From: Paenibacillus sp. FSL H3-0469
GTDB taxonomy: Bacteria > Bacillota > Bacilli > Paenibacillales > Paenibacillaceae
Reading direction: 5' to 3'
NCBI RefSeq assembly: GCF_038051945.1
Contig: NZ_CP150302.1
Span: forward strand, 7,068,001 to 7,132,000
Length of the DNA stretch: 64,000 bases
In this document: piece by piece, positions 15,720 to 25,599 of the stretch
Numbering within the stretch: the first letter of the stretch is position 1
Layout of the letters: each line of letters starts with the position of its first letter
Translations under genes and position numbers: made by a program
Notes under the pieces: model-generated
Databases searched by the model: none
Seen by the model: only the letters and a program-made list of their open reading frames with translations
Told to the model about the DNA's origin: nothing

Positions 15720-18650
15720 ATGAGCAGCTTAATAGCAGGTGAGGTCTATTCCGGGTTTCAAGTGATACGCAAGGAGTACATACGGGAAATCGAATCCTCC
15801 GTATACACGCTGGAGCATCAGCAGAGCGGCGCACGGCTGCTCTATGTACAGAATCAGGATGACAATAAGGTGTTCAGTGTTACGTTCCGGACTCCGCCTG
15901 CGGACAGCACGGGAGTGTTTCACATTCTGGAGCATTCGGTTCTGTGCGGCTCGGACAAATTCCCGGTGAAGGAGCCGTTCGTGGAGCTGCTGAAGGGCTC
16001 GATGAAGACGTTCTTGAACGCTTTTACCTTTGGCGACAAAACGATGTATCCGGTAGCCAGCCAGAATGACCAGGATTTTGCCAATCTGATGGAGGTCTAT
16101 CTGGACAGCGTCTTTCAACCGAATATTTACAGTCAGCCGGAGATCTTCGAGCAGGAGGGCTGGCATTATGAGCTGCCGCATTCCGGGGATGAGCTCATCT
16201 ACAAGGGCGTTGTTTACAATGAGATGAAGGGCTCATATTCCTCGCCGGTGACGGTGCTGATTGACCGGATCAAAAAATCGCTCTACCCGGGTACGATCTA
16301 CCGTCACTCCTCCGGCGGTGATCCGCAGAATATCCCTTCCTTGACCTATGAACAGTTTCTGGAGGCGCACCGGAATTATTATCATCCGTCGAACAGTTAC
16401 TTCTATTTGTATGGGGATCTGAATATCGAAGAACGGCTGCAGTTTATCCACGCGGAATATCTCAGCCGCTATACCCGCAAGGCTATGGATACTTCGATTG
16501 CTCTACAGGCACCGGTCGGCATTACCCAGCTTACGGCGGAGTATCCCATTCTGGAGACGGAAACGGCTGCGGACAAGACATACTTGAGCTTGAATTATGT
16601 AATAGGAACCTCTATGGACCGGGAGCTGAATCTGGCTTTTGCCATTCTGAAAAGCATGCTGATGGACAGCAACGCCGCCCCGCTGAAGCAAGCGCTGCTG
16701 GAGAGCGGCCTGGGCAAGGATGTGGTTGCCTTTTATTCAGATAGTATGGTTCAGCCTATGCTGGGTATTGCCTTGACGCATTCTAACCCTGAGGCTAAGG
16801 AAGAATTCGTGAATCTGGTCAGAGCGACGCTGAGCCGCCTTGCAGCAGACGGACTGGATGAGAAGCTGGTGCTGGCTGCGGTGAACAGCAAGGAATTTGA
16901 ACTGCGGGAAGCCGATTTCAGTCAATATCCGAAGGGTCTAACCTACAATATGGAAGTCATGAAGGCTTGGCTGTATGATGGCTTGCCGTCCACGTATCTG
17001 GAGTACGAAGCGGCACTTACGGCGATCCGCGAACAAAGTTCGGGCCGCTATTTCGAGCGGCTGATTGAGACCTACCTGCTGAACAGTAACCACTGCAGTG
17101 TTGTTGTCCTCCAGCCCTCTCAGACTCTGGCGGGGGAAAAGGATGCGGCGGTCCGCAGCCGTCTGGCGTCATACAAAGCCTCTTTGGCCCCAGCCCAGCT
17201 GGATGAGCTGGTGCTTAGCACGCAGAAGCTGCTTGCCCGGCAGAACACTCCTGACCCCGCTGAGGAGCTGGAGAAGTTGCCGAAGCTGACCTTGCAGGAT
17301 ATTAACCCTATCGCTCCGGCAGGGGTACCCACAATGGAGTATGTGCTGGATGGGGTTAAGGTGCTGCATCATGAAGTCGCTGCCGGTGCAATCGCCTATA
17401 TCAAGCTGTACTGGGACACCAGCGTGCTTGCCGCGCAGCAGATTCCTTATCTGGAGCTGCTGGCGAGAGTGCTTGGACAGCTGGAGACGGAAGCCTACAG
17501 TATTGAGGAGCTGACTAGTGAGATTGGGATTTCGACCGGGGGCATCCGTTTTCAGAATGAGGTGTTCGGAGCCGGGAAGTCTGCGGAAGGAAGCTATCAG
17601 GCCAAATTCAGCGCGCGGATCAAGGTCATGCAGGGCAACATCGGCGGTTCCCTGAAGCTGCTGCACGAGCTGCTCTACGGCAGCAATCTGGATAATCTGT
17701 CCAAGCTGCAGGAGATTGTCCGCCGCGAAGCCTCCGGGATGGAGGCGATGCTGACCCAGAAAGGCAATGAGATTGCAGCCAGCCGGGTGCTGTCCTATTT
17801 CTCGGACCGGGGGATGTACGAGGAGCAGCTTGGCGGAGTGGCCTATTACCGCTTCATCAAGGAGCTTGCCCGCACCATTGACCAGCAGGCGGAGGGGCTT
17901 GCGGATACCTTGAAGGAAATTTGCGGGGTGTTGTTCAATACGCATAATCTGACGCTCTCCATCACCGGTACGGCGGATTCGTATGCGGAATTCGCCGCAC
18001 ATGTGCAGGAGCTGGACCTGAGCAGCCGGGTGGTAGAGTCCCAGCCGCTCTTGTCTGCACAGGACCAGGCGGTCAACGAAGGCTTCATGTCCGCAAGCCA
18101 GGTGCAATATGTAGTCAAAGGCTATGACTACAAGAAGCTGGGATTCGCCTATTCCGGCAAGCTTCAGGTGCTTAAGAAGATTCTCAGCCTAACCTACCTG
18201 TGGAATACGGTCCGGGTCAAAGGCGGTGCGTATGGCGGCAATCTGCTCCTGCGCCGTGACGGAGTGATTCTGTTCACTTCCTACCGCGATCCGAACCTGC
18301 TGGAGACGCTGGAGGTCTATGACCGGGCCTCTCAGTTTGCCGGAGAATATACGGCAGATGAAGCGGAGATGGAGAGGGCAATTATCGGGACTCTGGCTAT
18401 GCTTGACCAACCGCTTAGTCCCGGCGCGCAAGGCCGTCAGGCAGACCGGCATTATTTCGAACAGATCACTGCGGAAGACCTTCAGCAGGAACGTAATGAA
18501 ATCCTGTCGGCCAAAGCTGCGGATATCAGGAGCTATGCCAGTCTGCTTGAGGCGGTAACACAGCAGAATTACTTCTGTGTAGTCGGAGGCGAATCCAAGC
18601 TGAAATCGGCCTCCGGTGCCTTTGGCAGCCTGGAGGAACTGGTGAAATAA
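15720..18650 (+). CDS. M16C-family zinc metalloprotease (presequence-protease/insulinase-like)
   Basis: A 976-residue cytoplasmic peptidase made of two M16 halves. The inverted zinc motif HxxEH is HILEH at residues 68-72. The usual downstream segment follows (CGSDKFPVKEPFVELLKGS, then TFLNAFTFGDKTMYPVAS), and the third zinc ligand lies in the VVYNEMKGSYSS region. The C-terminal half lacks the zinc site and carries the YVVKGYDYKKLG and VKGGAYGG segments that shape the substrate chamber. The length fits the PreP/M16C family. AAGGAGGGGAAAGAT precedes the ATG. It probably degrades oligopeptides. It is monocistronic. Confidence 0.93.
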   Translation: MSSLIAGEVYSGFQVIRKEYIREIESSVYTLEHQQSGARLLYVQNQDDNKVFSVTFRTPPADSTGVFHILEHSVLCGSDKFPVKEPFVELLKGSMKTFLNAFTFGDKTMYPVASQNDQDFANLMEVYLDSVFQPNIYSQPEIFEQEGWHYELPHSGDELIYKGVVYNEMKGSYSSPVTVLIDRIKKSLYPGTIYRHSSGGDPQNIPSLTYEQFLEAHRNYYHPSNSYFYLYGDLNIEERLQFIHAEYLSRYTRKAMDTSIALQAPVGITQLTAEYPILETETAADKTYLSLNYVIGTSMDRELNLAFAILKSMLMDSNAAPLKQALLESGLGKDVVAFYSDSMVQPMLGIALTHSNPEAKEEFVNLVRATLSRLAADGLDEKLVLAAVNSKEFELREADFSQYPKGLTYNMEVMKAWLYDGLPSTYLEYEAALTAIREQSSGRYFERLIETYLLNSNHCSVVVLQPSQTLAGEKDAAVRSRLASYKASLAPAQLDELVLSTQKLLARQNTPDPAEELEKLPKLTLQDINPIAPAGVPTMEYVLDGVKVLHHEVAAGAIAYIKLYWDTSVLAAQQIPYLELLARVLGQLETEAYSIEELTSEIGISTGGIRFQNEVFGAGKSAEGSYQAKFSARIKVMQGNIGGSLKLLHELLYGSNLDNLSKLQEIVRREASGMEAMLTQKGNEIAASRVLSYFSDRGMYEEQLGGVAYYRFIKELARTIDQQAEGLADTLKEICGVLFNTHNLTLSITGTADSYAEFAAHVQELDLSSRVVESQPLLSAQDQAVNEGFMSASQVQYVVKGYDYKKLGFAYSGKLQVLKKILSLTYLWNTVRVKGGAYGGNLLLRRDGVILFTSYRDPNLLETLEVYDRASQFAGEYTADEAEMERAIIGTLAMLDQPLSPGAQGRQADRHYFEQITAEDLQQERNEILSAKAADIRSYASLLEAVTQQNYFCVVGGESKLKSASGAFGSLEELVK

Positions 18651-18811
18651 GCGGGAGCGGCTGCGATCAGCCAGCTAACACATGACGGGGTGCCTTAAGA
18701 GCTGTTTACACAGCCGGGGCGCCCTGTTTGCTGCGGGTTAAAGTTTTCTTTGAATATTTAACTATTTAGTTTTAGAATATAAAGATTACTGACTTTTAGG
18801 AGGAACAAGAC

Positions 18812-19855
18812 GTGGAACTTGGAATAAGCACCTTTGTCGAGACAACGCCTGATGTGAATACCGGAGTGACTCTAAGCCATGCGGAGCGGCTGCGCGAAGC
18901 GGTGGAGGAGATCGTGCTTGCGGATCAGGTGGGACTGGATGTATACGGCGTGGGTGAGCATCACCGGCCTGATTTTGCAGCTTCATCGCCTGCTGTGCTG
19001 ATGGCGGCGGCTGTACCACTGACGACCCGAATCCGTCTGACCAGTGCGGTCATGATTCTGTCCTCAGCCGATCCGGTGCGGGTATTTCAGGATTTCGCAA
19101 CACTGGACGGGATATCGGGCGGCCGTGCCGAGATTATGGTGGGCCGGGGCTCGTTCACCGAGTCGTTTCCTCTATTCGGCTATGATCTGAAGGACTACGA
19201 AGAGCTGTTTGACGAGAAGCTGGACCTGCTGCTCAAGCTAAGGGAACCCGGCAAGGTCAGCTGGAGCGGCAAGCACCGTCCGGCTATAACGAATCTGGAG
19301 ATCTATCCGCGCCCGGAGCAGCATCCGCTGCCCGTATGGATTGCGAGTGCGGGAACTCCGGAGTCTGCGGTCCGTGCGGGTACCCTGGGTCTGCCCTTTG
19401 CCCTGGCGATTATCGGCAATGTGAACCCCTCCGATTATGCCAGGCATGTAAGGCTCTATAAGGAGGCAGCAGCCAAGGCGGGCCATGATGTATCCAAGCT
19501 TCCAATCGCCTCACACTCTCATGGTTATGTTGCGGAGACGGACGAGCTTGCGGTAGAGGGCTTCTTCCCGTCCACACATGCACGTACGAATGTCCGGGCG
19601 GAGGAGAAAGGGCTCCCGCCGTATCACCGTGCGGATTACGATGCCGCCCGCAGCTTTGACGGTGCTCTATATGTAGGCGATCCGGACACAGTTGCCCGCA
19701 AAATCATCCACCTCTACGAGCATGTAGGGATCACCCGCTTCCTGCTGCATGTCCCGCACGGCTCCATGCCGCATGCCCAGGTGATGCAGGCCATCCGTCT
19801 CTTCGGGACAGAGGTAGCGCCTAGGGTGCGGGAGGGCATTAAGCGGCTTAAGTGA
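18812..19855 (+). CDS. LLM-class flavin-dependent oxidoreductase (luciferase-like)
   Basis: A 347-residue TIM-barrel protein of the bacterial luciferase superfamily. It shows VGEHHRPDFAASSPAVLMAA near residue 50, TSAVMILSSADPVRVFQDFATLDGIS, GRGSFTESFPLFG and, late in the protein, YVGDPDTVARKIIHLYEHVGITRFLLHV. Such proteins use reduced flavin to oxidise small organic substrates, and the substrate here is unknown. The GTG start is supported by AGGAGG 9 bases upstream. A long perfect hairpin follows the stop codon. Confidence 0.88.
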   Translation: MELGISTFVETTPDVNTGVTLSHAERLREAVEEIVLADQVGLDVYGVGEHHRPDFAASSPAVLMAAAVPLTTRIRLTSAVMILSSADPVRVFQDFATLDGISGGRAEIMVGRGSFTESFPLFGYDLKDYEELFDEKLDLLLKLREPGKVSWSGKHRPAITNLEIYPRPEQHPLPVWIASAGTPESAVRAGTLGLPFALAIIGNVNPSDYARHVRLYKEAAAKAGHDVSKLPIASHSHGYVAETDELAVEGFFPSTHARTNVRAEEKGLPPYHRADYDAARSFDGALYVGDPDTVARKIIHLYEHVGITRFLLHVPHGSMPHAQVMQAIRLFGTEVAPRVREGIKRLK

Positions 19856-19885
19856 GCATCTCTCCTGCGGAACTTATATTCGGAA

Positions 19886-19935
19886 TATACAGAAGAGGAC
19901 CCTGCGGCACTAGGCCTGGGGTCCTCTTCTGTATA
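19886..19935. terminator. Hairpin between convergent genes
   Basis: A perfect 17-bp stem TATACAGAAGAGGACCC and its complement with a 16-base loop. There is no clear T run on either side, so it is a likely but not classical terminator. Confidence 0.6.
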
Positions 19936-19968
19936 TGAAGCTATGAGCTTAAATGAGCATGGATATGA

Positions 19969-20856
19969 TCAAGTAATCGAAGCCTCATAGATGGCCTGGA
20001 TCGATGCAGCGAGGGTGCTATTGAATTCGTCCTCGGATTGCTGATCGCTGAGCCCCTGGGATAAGGCGCGGGAGAAGCTGGCAATCACTCCATGCTGGCG
20101 GGCCAGCTTCTCGTTGGCTTCAGCCTGGGTATACCCTCCTGAGAGGGCTACGATCCGAACTACATGGGGATCTGCGGCGAGCCCGCTGTATAAATTATCC
20201 TCTGTCGGGATCGACAGCTTGAGCATGACCTTCATGCCATCTGGCAGCTCAGACAAGCGTGCGGCCAGTTCCCGTTTCAGCAATTGCTCTGATTCCTGCT
20301 TGTCGTTACTGAGGATATCTACTTCAGGTTCAATAATCGGAACGAGTCCGAAGGCGGCGATCTGCCGGGCCAGCCCGAACTGCTGCTCCACTACCTGCCG
20401 GATACCCTCCGGGTTCGCCTCATGGATCACGGAGCGCATTTTGGTGCCGAAGATATGCTTGCTGACTGCCCGCTTCAACAGATCATCGAGGGCGGGAATA
20501 GGCTTCATAAGCTGGACTCCGTGCTCAGGAGCGGCCAGTCCCTGGTCTATTTTGAGAAAAGGCACGACGCCCTTCTGCTCCCACAGGTAATCGGCAGTAT
20601 ATTGCCCGTCTATGAGGCGGTCCATCGTGTTCTCGAACAGAATTGCACCGAGAATATGCTCGCCTGTAAAGGCGGGACTCTGAATAATGCGTGTTCTCAT
20701 GCTGTGAACCATGGTGTACATCTCTTCGTCCCCTGAATAACGGTCTTCCTTAATACCGTATTGCAGCAGCGCTTTGGGGGTGCTTCCTCCGCTCTGGTCC
20801 AGAGCAGCTATAAAGCCTTGGCCAGTGTGAATCCGGTCCAATTGTTCAGTATTCAT
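19969..20856 (-). CDS. fda: Class I fructose-bisphosphate aldolase
   Basis: Schiff-base aldolase of the type found in staphylococci and lactic bacteria, cleaving fructose-1,6-bisphosphate. Landmarks are GQGFIAALDQSGGSTPKAL at the N-terminus, ILFENTMDR, VVPFLKIDQGL, FGTKMRSVI, VPIIEPEVDI, and KVMLKLSIP with the Schiff-base lysine region. The ATG at 20856 is preferred: GAAGGGA lies about 12 bases upstream, while ATG 20868 has the ribosome site touching it. It is monocistronic and converges on the oxidoreductase gene. Confidence 0.9.
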   Translation of the reverse strand: MNTEQLDRIHTGQGFIAALDQSGGSTPKALLQYGIKEDRYSGDEEMYTMVHSMRTRIIQSPAFTGEHILGAILFENTMDRLIDGQYTADYLWEQKGVVPFLKIDQGLAAPEHGVQLMKPIPALDDLLKRAVSKHIFGTKMRSVIHEANPEGIRQVVEQQFGLARQIAAFGLVPIIEPEVDILSNDKQESEQLLKRELAARLSELPDGMKVMLKLSIPTEDNLYSGLAADPHVVRIVALSGGYTQAEANEKLARQHGVIASFSRALSQGLSDQQSEDEFNSTLAASIQAIYEASIT

Positions 20857-21031
20857 GGTTAGTGTCATTCCCTTCTGCAAGATGAGATGGTTACTGTACC
20901 CTGTCTAGTATAGCACTTGCGCATAAGGACATACATCCGGGTCCGGCAGAGCTTTCCATTTGCGCCTGAGAGATATGGTATGTTACCTTGTTCAATAGGA
21001 TGGTATGATAGAAAGTGGGGTGAATTTAACT

Positions 21032-21679
21032 ATGACAAACGAAACAACCAATGAGACTACGAATGAGCCGGTCAACGGGGAAGCGGAAGCTGCCGGGAAA
21101 GAAATGACCGAAGAGAATTGGAATGAGCTGCTCAAGGCTGTTTTTCATAACGGCATTGTAGCTCTCAAAATGAGCTTCAGCGATGTGGAAGGACAGGTGC
21201 TGAACCTGGACAACTACGGCCCGGTATTTGTATTCCGTGTGAAGGATAAAGATAACGCTGATTATTACTGCGGTTTCTTCCTTCGTGAGCTGGCTGGCCG
21301 CTTCCAGACCGGCAACAGTCCGGAGATCTGGATGGCATCCTTCTTCCACGAGATGATGAAGACCAAGGGAGGCAACTCCATGCCTAAGCCGCTCGCCAGT
21401 GAAGAGGAAGCCAAGGCTGCTGTCGACAATGTGCTGGTTCCGATGTGTATCGCCGCTGTAACGGAGGAGTTCGCACCGGAGCAGGTGCATGCCGGACTGG
21501 CCTGGAACGAGGAGCATGGACCGGTCTTTGAAGCAGGCTTCCCTGCAATCACGGACGGAAATAACGTCTGCGCTATCCCGCTCCATCTGCTACTGACGCA
21601 TCTGCAGCTTAACCGTGATCCTTCGGAGCTGCTCGTGCAAGGGATGTATAAGATCCGCGAGGAGCACGGACTCGAGTAG
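21032..21679 (+). CDS. Conserved-looking hypothetical protein
   Basis: A 215-residue soluble acidic protein that I do not recognise. It starts with a small repeat (TNETTNETTNEP) and a Glu/Ala-rich linker, then a compact domain (WNELLKAVFHNGIVALKMSF, YYCGFFLRELAGRF, FAPEQVHAGLAWNEEHGPVFEAGF). ATG 21032 follows AGTGGGGTGA; an upstream ATG at 21005 adds nine residues. No signal peptide or membrane segment is present. It has its own terminator and no operon partners, and no function can be assigned. Confidence 0.75.
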   Translation: MTNETTNETTNEPVNGEAEAAGKEMTEENWNELLKAVFHNGIVALKMSFSDVEGQVLNLDNYGPVFVFRVKDKDNADYYCGFFLRELAGRFQTGNSPEIWMASFFHEMMKTKGGNSMPKPLASEEEAKAAVDNVLVPMCIAAVTEEFAPEQVHAGLAWNEEHGPVFEAGFPAITDGNNVCAIPLHLLLTHLQLNRDPSELLVQGMYKIREEHGLE

Positions 21680-21707
21680 TACGGCAATCACTCTTTGCAA
21701 AAACAGG

Positions 21708-21735
21708 AACCGCCTCCGTTGGAGAGCGGTTTTTT
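21708..21735 (+). terminator. Terminator of the 21.0-21.7 kb gene
   Basis: AACCGC/GCGGTT stem with an inner TCC/GGA stem, followed by TTTTT. Confidence 0.85.
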
Positions 21736-21977
21736 GCTGTGTTTGGGGGTGACAAGGAGTACTTTCCAAAAGGACAGCCCCTCCTTTCCGCCAGGTTCGC
21801 TGAATTGTCAAATTTCTGGTTCTTCCGGGAAGCAAAAGCGATATATATGGGATGTAACAGAAGAAGGCGCTGCCATATTCATGTCCGAAACCGGTTGGGT
21901 AAGGTTTCAACTGCGCGAACGTACGCGTGCATTGAAATAAGCAGGGCAACTTCGAAACGCAAAAAAGGAGGACGAAG

Positions 21978-23216
21978 ATGTTTAGAAGAGGTAAAGTCTT
22001 AAGCTTGTTCATGCTGTTCACGTTATTAATCGCACTGGTCCCAGCGGGAAGCGCAAGCGCAGCAACCTGGAATCTGGCCTGGAGCGACGAGTTCGACGGA
22101 TCTTCCCTGAACACTGCCAACTGGACAGCCGAGATTGGCACAGGCACCGGGGGCTGGGGCAACAATGAATTGCAATACTATACCAACCGTTCACAGAATC
22201 TGAAGGTAACCGGCGGCAATCTGGTCATTACTGCGCAGAAAGAATCCTATGAAGGCATGAACTATACCTCGGCGCGGATTAAGACGCAGGGGCTTAAGAA
22301 TTTCACATACGGCAAAATCGAAGCCAGAATCAAGCTGCCGTCCGGGCAAGGCTTATGGCCTGCGTTCTGGATGCTCGGCTCCAATATTAATACGGCCTAT
22401 TGGCCGGCCTGCGGTGAGATCGATATTATGGAGCGGGTAAATAATAACGCAGCCGTTAACGGCACGGTGCACTGGGATGCAGGAGGCCATGCCGAATTCG
22501 GCAGGGTGTCCGGTAATCTGGACTTCTCTCAATATCATGTGTACAGCGTGGAATGGGATTCCAAGTACATCAGATGGTTCGTGGACGGCAACCAGTTCAA
22601 TGAATTCTATATTGAGAATGGAACCGGCAATACAGAGGAATTCCAGAAACCGTTCTTCCTGCTGCTGAATCTTGCGGTAGGCGGCAACTGGCCTGGCGCT
22701 CCGAATGGAGCAACCAGCTTCCCGGCGCAGATGCTGGTGGATTATGTGCGGGTGTATCAGGCGGGCGCTCCTTCGAGCGGCATTGTCAGCGGCGGAGTCT
22801 ACACCTTGATGAACAAAGCCAGCGGTAAGGTACTGGATGTGACGGATGTCTCTACAGCAGACGGAGCCAAAATGCATCAGTGGACTAATTACACCGCCGC
22901 CAATCAGCAATTCAGAGTGGAGAGCACGGGAGACGGCTTCTACAAGCTTACAGCGATGCATAGCGGCAAACTGCTCGATGTGCCGAACGCTTCCACGGCA
23001 AGCGGAGTCCAGCTCCAGCAGGCGAATGACAACGGCAGTAACGCCCAGCGGTGGAGCATCGTCGATGTGGGCGGCGGATATTACAAGCTGATCTCCAAAG
23101 CCAGCGGGCTGGCCATGGATGTCTCGAACTCCTCTACCGCAGACGGAGCGGCCGTGCAGCAATGGACGGACAACGGAACCGACGCCCAGAAGTGGCAGCT
23201 TACCAAAATTAATTAG
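21978..23216 (+). CDS. Secreted GH16 beta-glucanase with C-terminal ricin-type carbohydrate-binding domain
   Basis: An exported endo-beta-glucanase of the laminarinase/lichenase type. The signal peptide spans about 1-31 (MFRRGKVL, hydrophobic core, cut after GSASA). The GH16 domain covers about 32-265, with catalytic motif GEIDIMER (nucleophile and acid/base glutamates) near residue 140 and WPAFWMLGSNI before it. A beta-trefoil of about 140 residues follows, with three QxW-like repeats (MHQWTNY...QQFRV, LQQANDN...QRWSI, VQQWTDN...QKWQL), that is CBM13. AAAGGAGGACGAAG precedes the ATG. It is monocistronic with a strong terminator. Confidence 0.94.
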   Translation: MFRRGKVLSLFMLFTLLIALVPAGSASAATWNLAWSDEFDGSSLNTANWTAEIGTGTGGWGNNELQYYTNRSQNLKVTGGNLVITAQKESYEGMNYTSARIKTQGLKNFTYGKIEARIKLPSGQGLWPAFWMLGSNINTAYWPACGEIDIMERVNNNAAVNGTVHWDAGGHAEFGRVSGNLDFSQYHVYSVEWDSKYIRWFVDGNQFNEFYIENGTGNTEEFQKPFFLLLNLAVGGNWPGAPNGATSFPAQMLVDYVRVYQAGAPSSGIVSGGVYTLMNKASGKVLDVTDVSTADGAKMHQWTNYTAANQQFRVESTGDGFYKLTAMHSGKLLDVPNASTASGVQLQQANDNGSNAQRWSIVDVGGGYYKLISKASGLAMDVSNSSTADGAAVQQWTDNGTDAQKWQLTKIN

Positions 23217-23247
23217 GGAGTGGAAGTTCCAAAGTCCAGATAAATAA

Positions 23248-23290
23248 GCAAGAAGCCCCGCAAGCCTGTCGGCTGGGCGGGGCTTCTTGC
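23248..23290. terminator. Terminator between convergent genes (GH16 / anti-sigma)
   Basis: A perfect 14-bp stem GCAAGAAGCCCCGC/GCGGGGCTTCTTGC with a 15-base loop. The T run is weak on both sides. Confidence 0.75.
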
Positions 23291-23296
23291 TGTAGT

Positions 23297-24817
23297 CTAT
23301 TTCTTTGAGAACAGCTCGATGCTCTGTGTCTCCATAATTGGATTCCAAATGCGCGATACCGATAGGGTAAGCGGCTGCGGGTAATCTGCAGCTTGACTGT
23401 CAAAAGATAAACTCATCTCATCAATTCCCGTACCATCTCCAGAGATCATGGTGCCGCCGAAGTTGATTAGTGGTGTTTCCCGATTGGTTCTATCATGCAC
23501 CTGGCCGTTCGCATCGGTGAATTTGTCGGCCAGTTGTGCGCCGATGTACTCCGCCTGAACTGCCCCTTGCGAATCGGTATAATAAGACAGGCCGGTCACC
23601 TTGCGCCGTAGCAGAATCTCTGCCGCTGTTGCAGAATGTTCTTTCTTGGATGTGACAATTTCAAAACCGTTTGCCGGTGCTTCAATCACTTGCTGTTTGT
23701 TCAGATCGACCACAAATTTCATACGCTCCGGCTCCAGAGCCGAGATGCCGGCAATCTTCAGCGCGATGGAGTCCGGCTCGTTAAGCCCGGTATACCTGAA
23801 CACCAGCGTTGCCTGCGAGGAGTCTTTGTACACCTCGGAATTATTGGACGTGATTCTACCCGGATACACCAATTTCTCGGTTTGGCTCCCGGTTGTTGCG
23901 GTCAGAACAGGATTCAGCAGGCTGAAAATCTGTTTGGTGTTCGCCTTGTCATACTCCAGATCGACATAAGTGTTGAACGGAGTATACTGTACTTGGTGCA
24001 CTATAATCTGTTGACCGTCCACTGTAAGCGTGCGGTTCACAGGCAGCGTGCGCACCTGGTCTTTGAAATCGTCTGGATCAAGCTGAAACGATACCTCCAG
24101 GCTGGTCCGATACTTGCTGCTGCTGGAAGCGAGCGCCTGTTCCGACGTTCCGGTGAGAATTAGAGTGAACTTCACCTCTTTGGAATCAGTGATGGAAGCA
24201 GGATAGTTGGTGGAATAAATAAAATTCTTGTTTTCGCCAGGCTGGATTCTGGATTCGCCACTGTTCGCTAATTCCAGGGCTGCGCCCCGATGTGGATATG
24301 GAACCTCGAAATCACCGAATTGAATTTTCGTATCCGCAGGAATAACTTCTTTATCCGAACCGTTGTGCACATTGAATAGGATATACACTTTACGGCCATC
24401 CGTAACGGCGCCATCCACATCCATACGGTATCCTTTGTTTGATGCGCTTTGACGGACCGGCTTTACCAAATTTCGTTCCAGGATGCCGCCAACCAGCCGG
24501 TTCGTTAATGGCTGTGTGCGATAGTCTGCAAAATCATTCCAGCTTGTGGTGCTGACCGTCTGCACTGAACCGCCGAGGACGGAATCGTCTGTACCTCCGG
24601 CCGGTAAGCCGATGGATGAGATAATCACAAAAATGGCTGCGGCCGCGGCTAATACGGCGCCGGCCCCATAGGAATAGAAACGCCGTTTGCTGCGTTTTTT
24701 CCCTTGCGCCATTCCACTGCGCATGGCCTTATAAATTTTCATTTCCTGAATCGTCTGGGCATCAAGATTGACCTCCTGGGCATCCTGTTTCAGAACGCGC
24801 TCTTCTTTTTCCAACAT
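23297..24817 (-). CDS. DUF4179-type membrane anti-sigma factor
   Basis: A 506-residue protein. It has a cytoplasmic N-terminus of about 50 residues, a basic flank (KKRSKRRFYSYGAG), one membrane helix near residue 70, and a long extracytoplasmic region. That region begins with the DUF4179 pattern (NDFADYRTQPLTNRLVG, GYRMDVDGAVTDGRKVYILFNV). The ATG at 24817 is preferred because GGGAGGTGGCAGAA precedes it; a GTG at 24841 overlapping the sigma stop codon is the alternative. It sits directly after an ECF sigma gene and should sequester that sigma factor. The sensed signal is unknown. Confidence 0.82.
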   Translation of the reverse strand: MLEKEERVLKQDAQEVNLDAQTIQEMKIYKAMRSGMAQGKKRSKRRFYSYGAGAVLAAAAAIFVIISSIGLPAGGTDDSVLGGSVQTVSTTSWNDFADYRTQPLTNRLVGGILERNLVKPVRQSASNKGYRMDVDGAVTDGRKVYILFNVHNGSDKEVIPADTKIQFGDFEVPYPHRGAALELANSGESRIQPGENKNFIYSTNYPASITDSKEVKFTLILTGTSEQALASSSSKYRTSLEVSFQLDPDDFKDQVRTLPVNRTLTVDGQQIIVHQVQYTPFNTYVDLEYDKANTKQIFSLLNPVLTATTGSQTEKLVYPGRITSNNSEVYKDSSQATLVFRYTGLNEPDSIALKIAGISALEPERMKFVVDLNKQQVIEAPANGFEIVTSKKEHSATAAEILLRRKVTGLSYYTDSQGAVQAEYIGAQLADKFTDANGQVHDRTNRETPLINFGGTMISGDGTGIDEMSLSFDSQAADYPQPLTLSVSRIWNPIMETQSIELFSKK

Positions 24818-24837
24818 TTCTGCCACCTCCCACATAC

Positions 24838-25332
24838 TCACATATATTTCCGCAACTGCATGAGCCCTTGACGCATCCAGGTCTTGATCGTGCCTTCCGG
24901 CTTATTCAGGAACTTGGCAATTTCGGCGTTCGTCATATCCTGGTAATACTTGAGCATCACGGCATGCCGGTATTTCGGCTTCATTCGCTTCATCGCCCGC
25001 TCCAGATCGAGACGATCGCTGCTCCTCATCTCCTGGGCTTCTTCCTCTTCAAGCTTCTCCGTCAGCACGACGCGTTTTTTACGCCTTAGCTCATCCATGC
25101 AGCAGTTGATGGTAATCCGGAGTAGCCACGGTGTGAAGGCCTGCTCGTTCTTAAGCTGTTTGCGCTTCATCCAGGCCCGGCACGAGGCTTCCTGCACCGC
25201 TTCCAGGGCATCTGCTTCTGAGCGCAGATAGCTGTACGCGAGCGCATACAGTTTACGGTGCTCACTTGCAAGCCGCTCATAGAACACCTCTTCATCCATC
25301 AGCGCCAGCTCTGCTGTATTGGCTTTTTTCAT
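24838..25332 (-). CDS. ECF-type sigma factor (SigV/SigW-like)
   Basis: A 164-residue sigma-70 family protein. Region 2 contains LYALAYSYLRSEADALEAVQEASCRAWMKR and FTPWLLRITINCCMDELRRKKR. Region 4 contains KYRHAVMLKYYQDMTNAEIA with the recognition helix KPEGTIKTWMRQGLMQLRK. The ATG at 25332 follows GGGGGGAAGACA. It is the first gene of a two-gene unit with its DUF4179 anti-sigma. Confidence 0.9.
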   Translation of the reverse strand: MKKANTAELALMDEEVFYERLASEHRKLYALAYSYLRSEADALEAVQEASCRAWMKRKQLKNEQAFTPWLLRITINCCMDELRRKKRVVLTEKLEEEEAQEMRSSDRLDLERAMKRMKPKYRHAVMLKYYQDMTNAEIAKFLNKPEGTIKTWMRQGLMQLRKYM

Positions 25333-25599
25333 TGTCTTCCCCCCATTCACCATCCCCTCTTCCTTGTTATGTTGGTCTATGGAAGAAGTCGTCCTCGAAA
25401 TATGTTTTCATAAGTAAGACGCAGCAGACCGGAAAAACGATTGATTTTTATTAAAACACATATAAGATAGGCCAACCAGTAGTTGCTGGCTGACTTAATA
25501 ATACAAAGACAACATAATTGTTCTACTATTAATATCCAGTTCCATGATATTGTTTATTGTAAGCGCTAAGATTGTAGCGGAGAACGGGAGGCGGCCGAT

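Noticed and set aside
17169-18107. Long minus-strand ORF of 312 codons
   Set aside because: It is antisense to the M16C peptidase gene, which has clear family motifs. The frame is a GC-skew shadow.
21695-22002. Two short overlapping ORFs before the GH16 gene
   Set aside because: They start inside or next to a terminator, one runs into the GH16 signal peptide in another frame, and neither has a ribosome site.
22353-23348. Minus-strand ORF of 331 codons
   Set aside because: It is antisense to the GH16-CBM13 gene and runs through a terminator.
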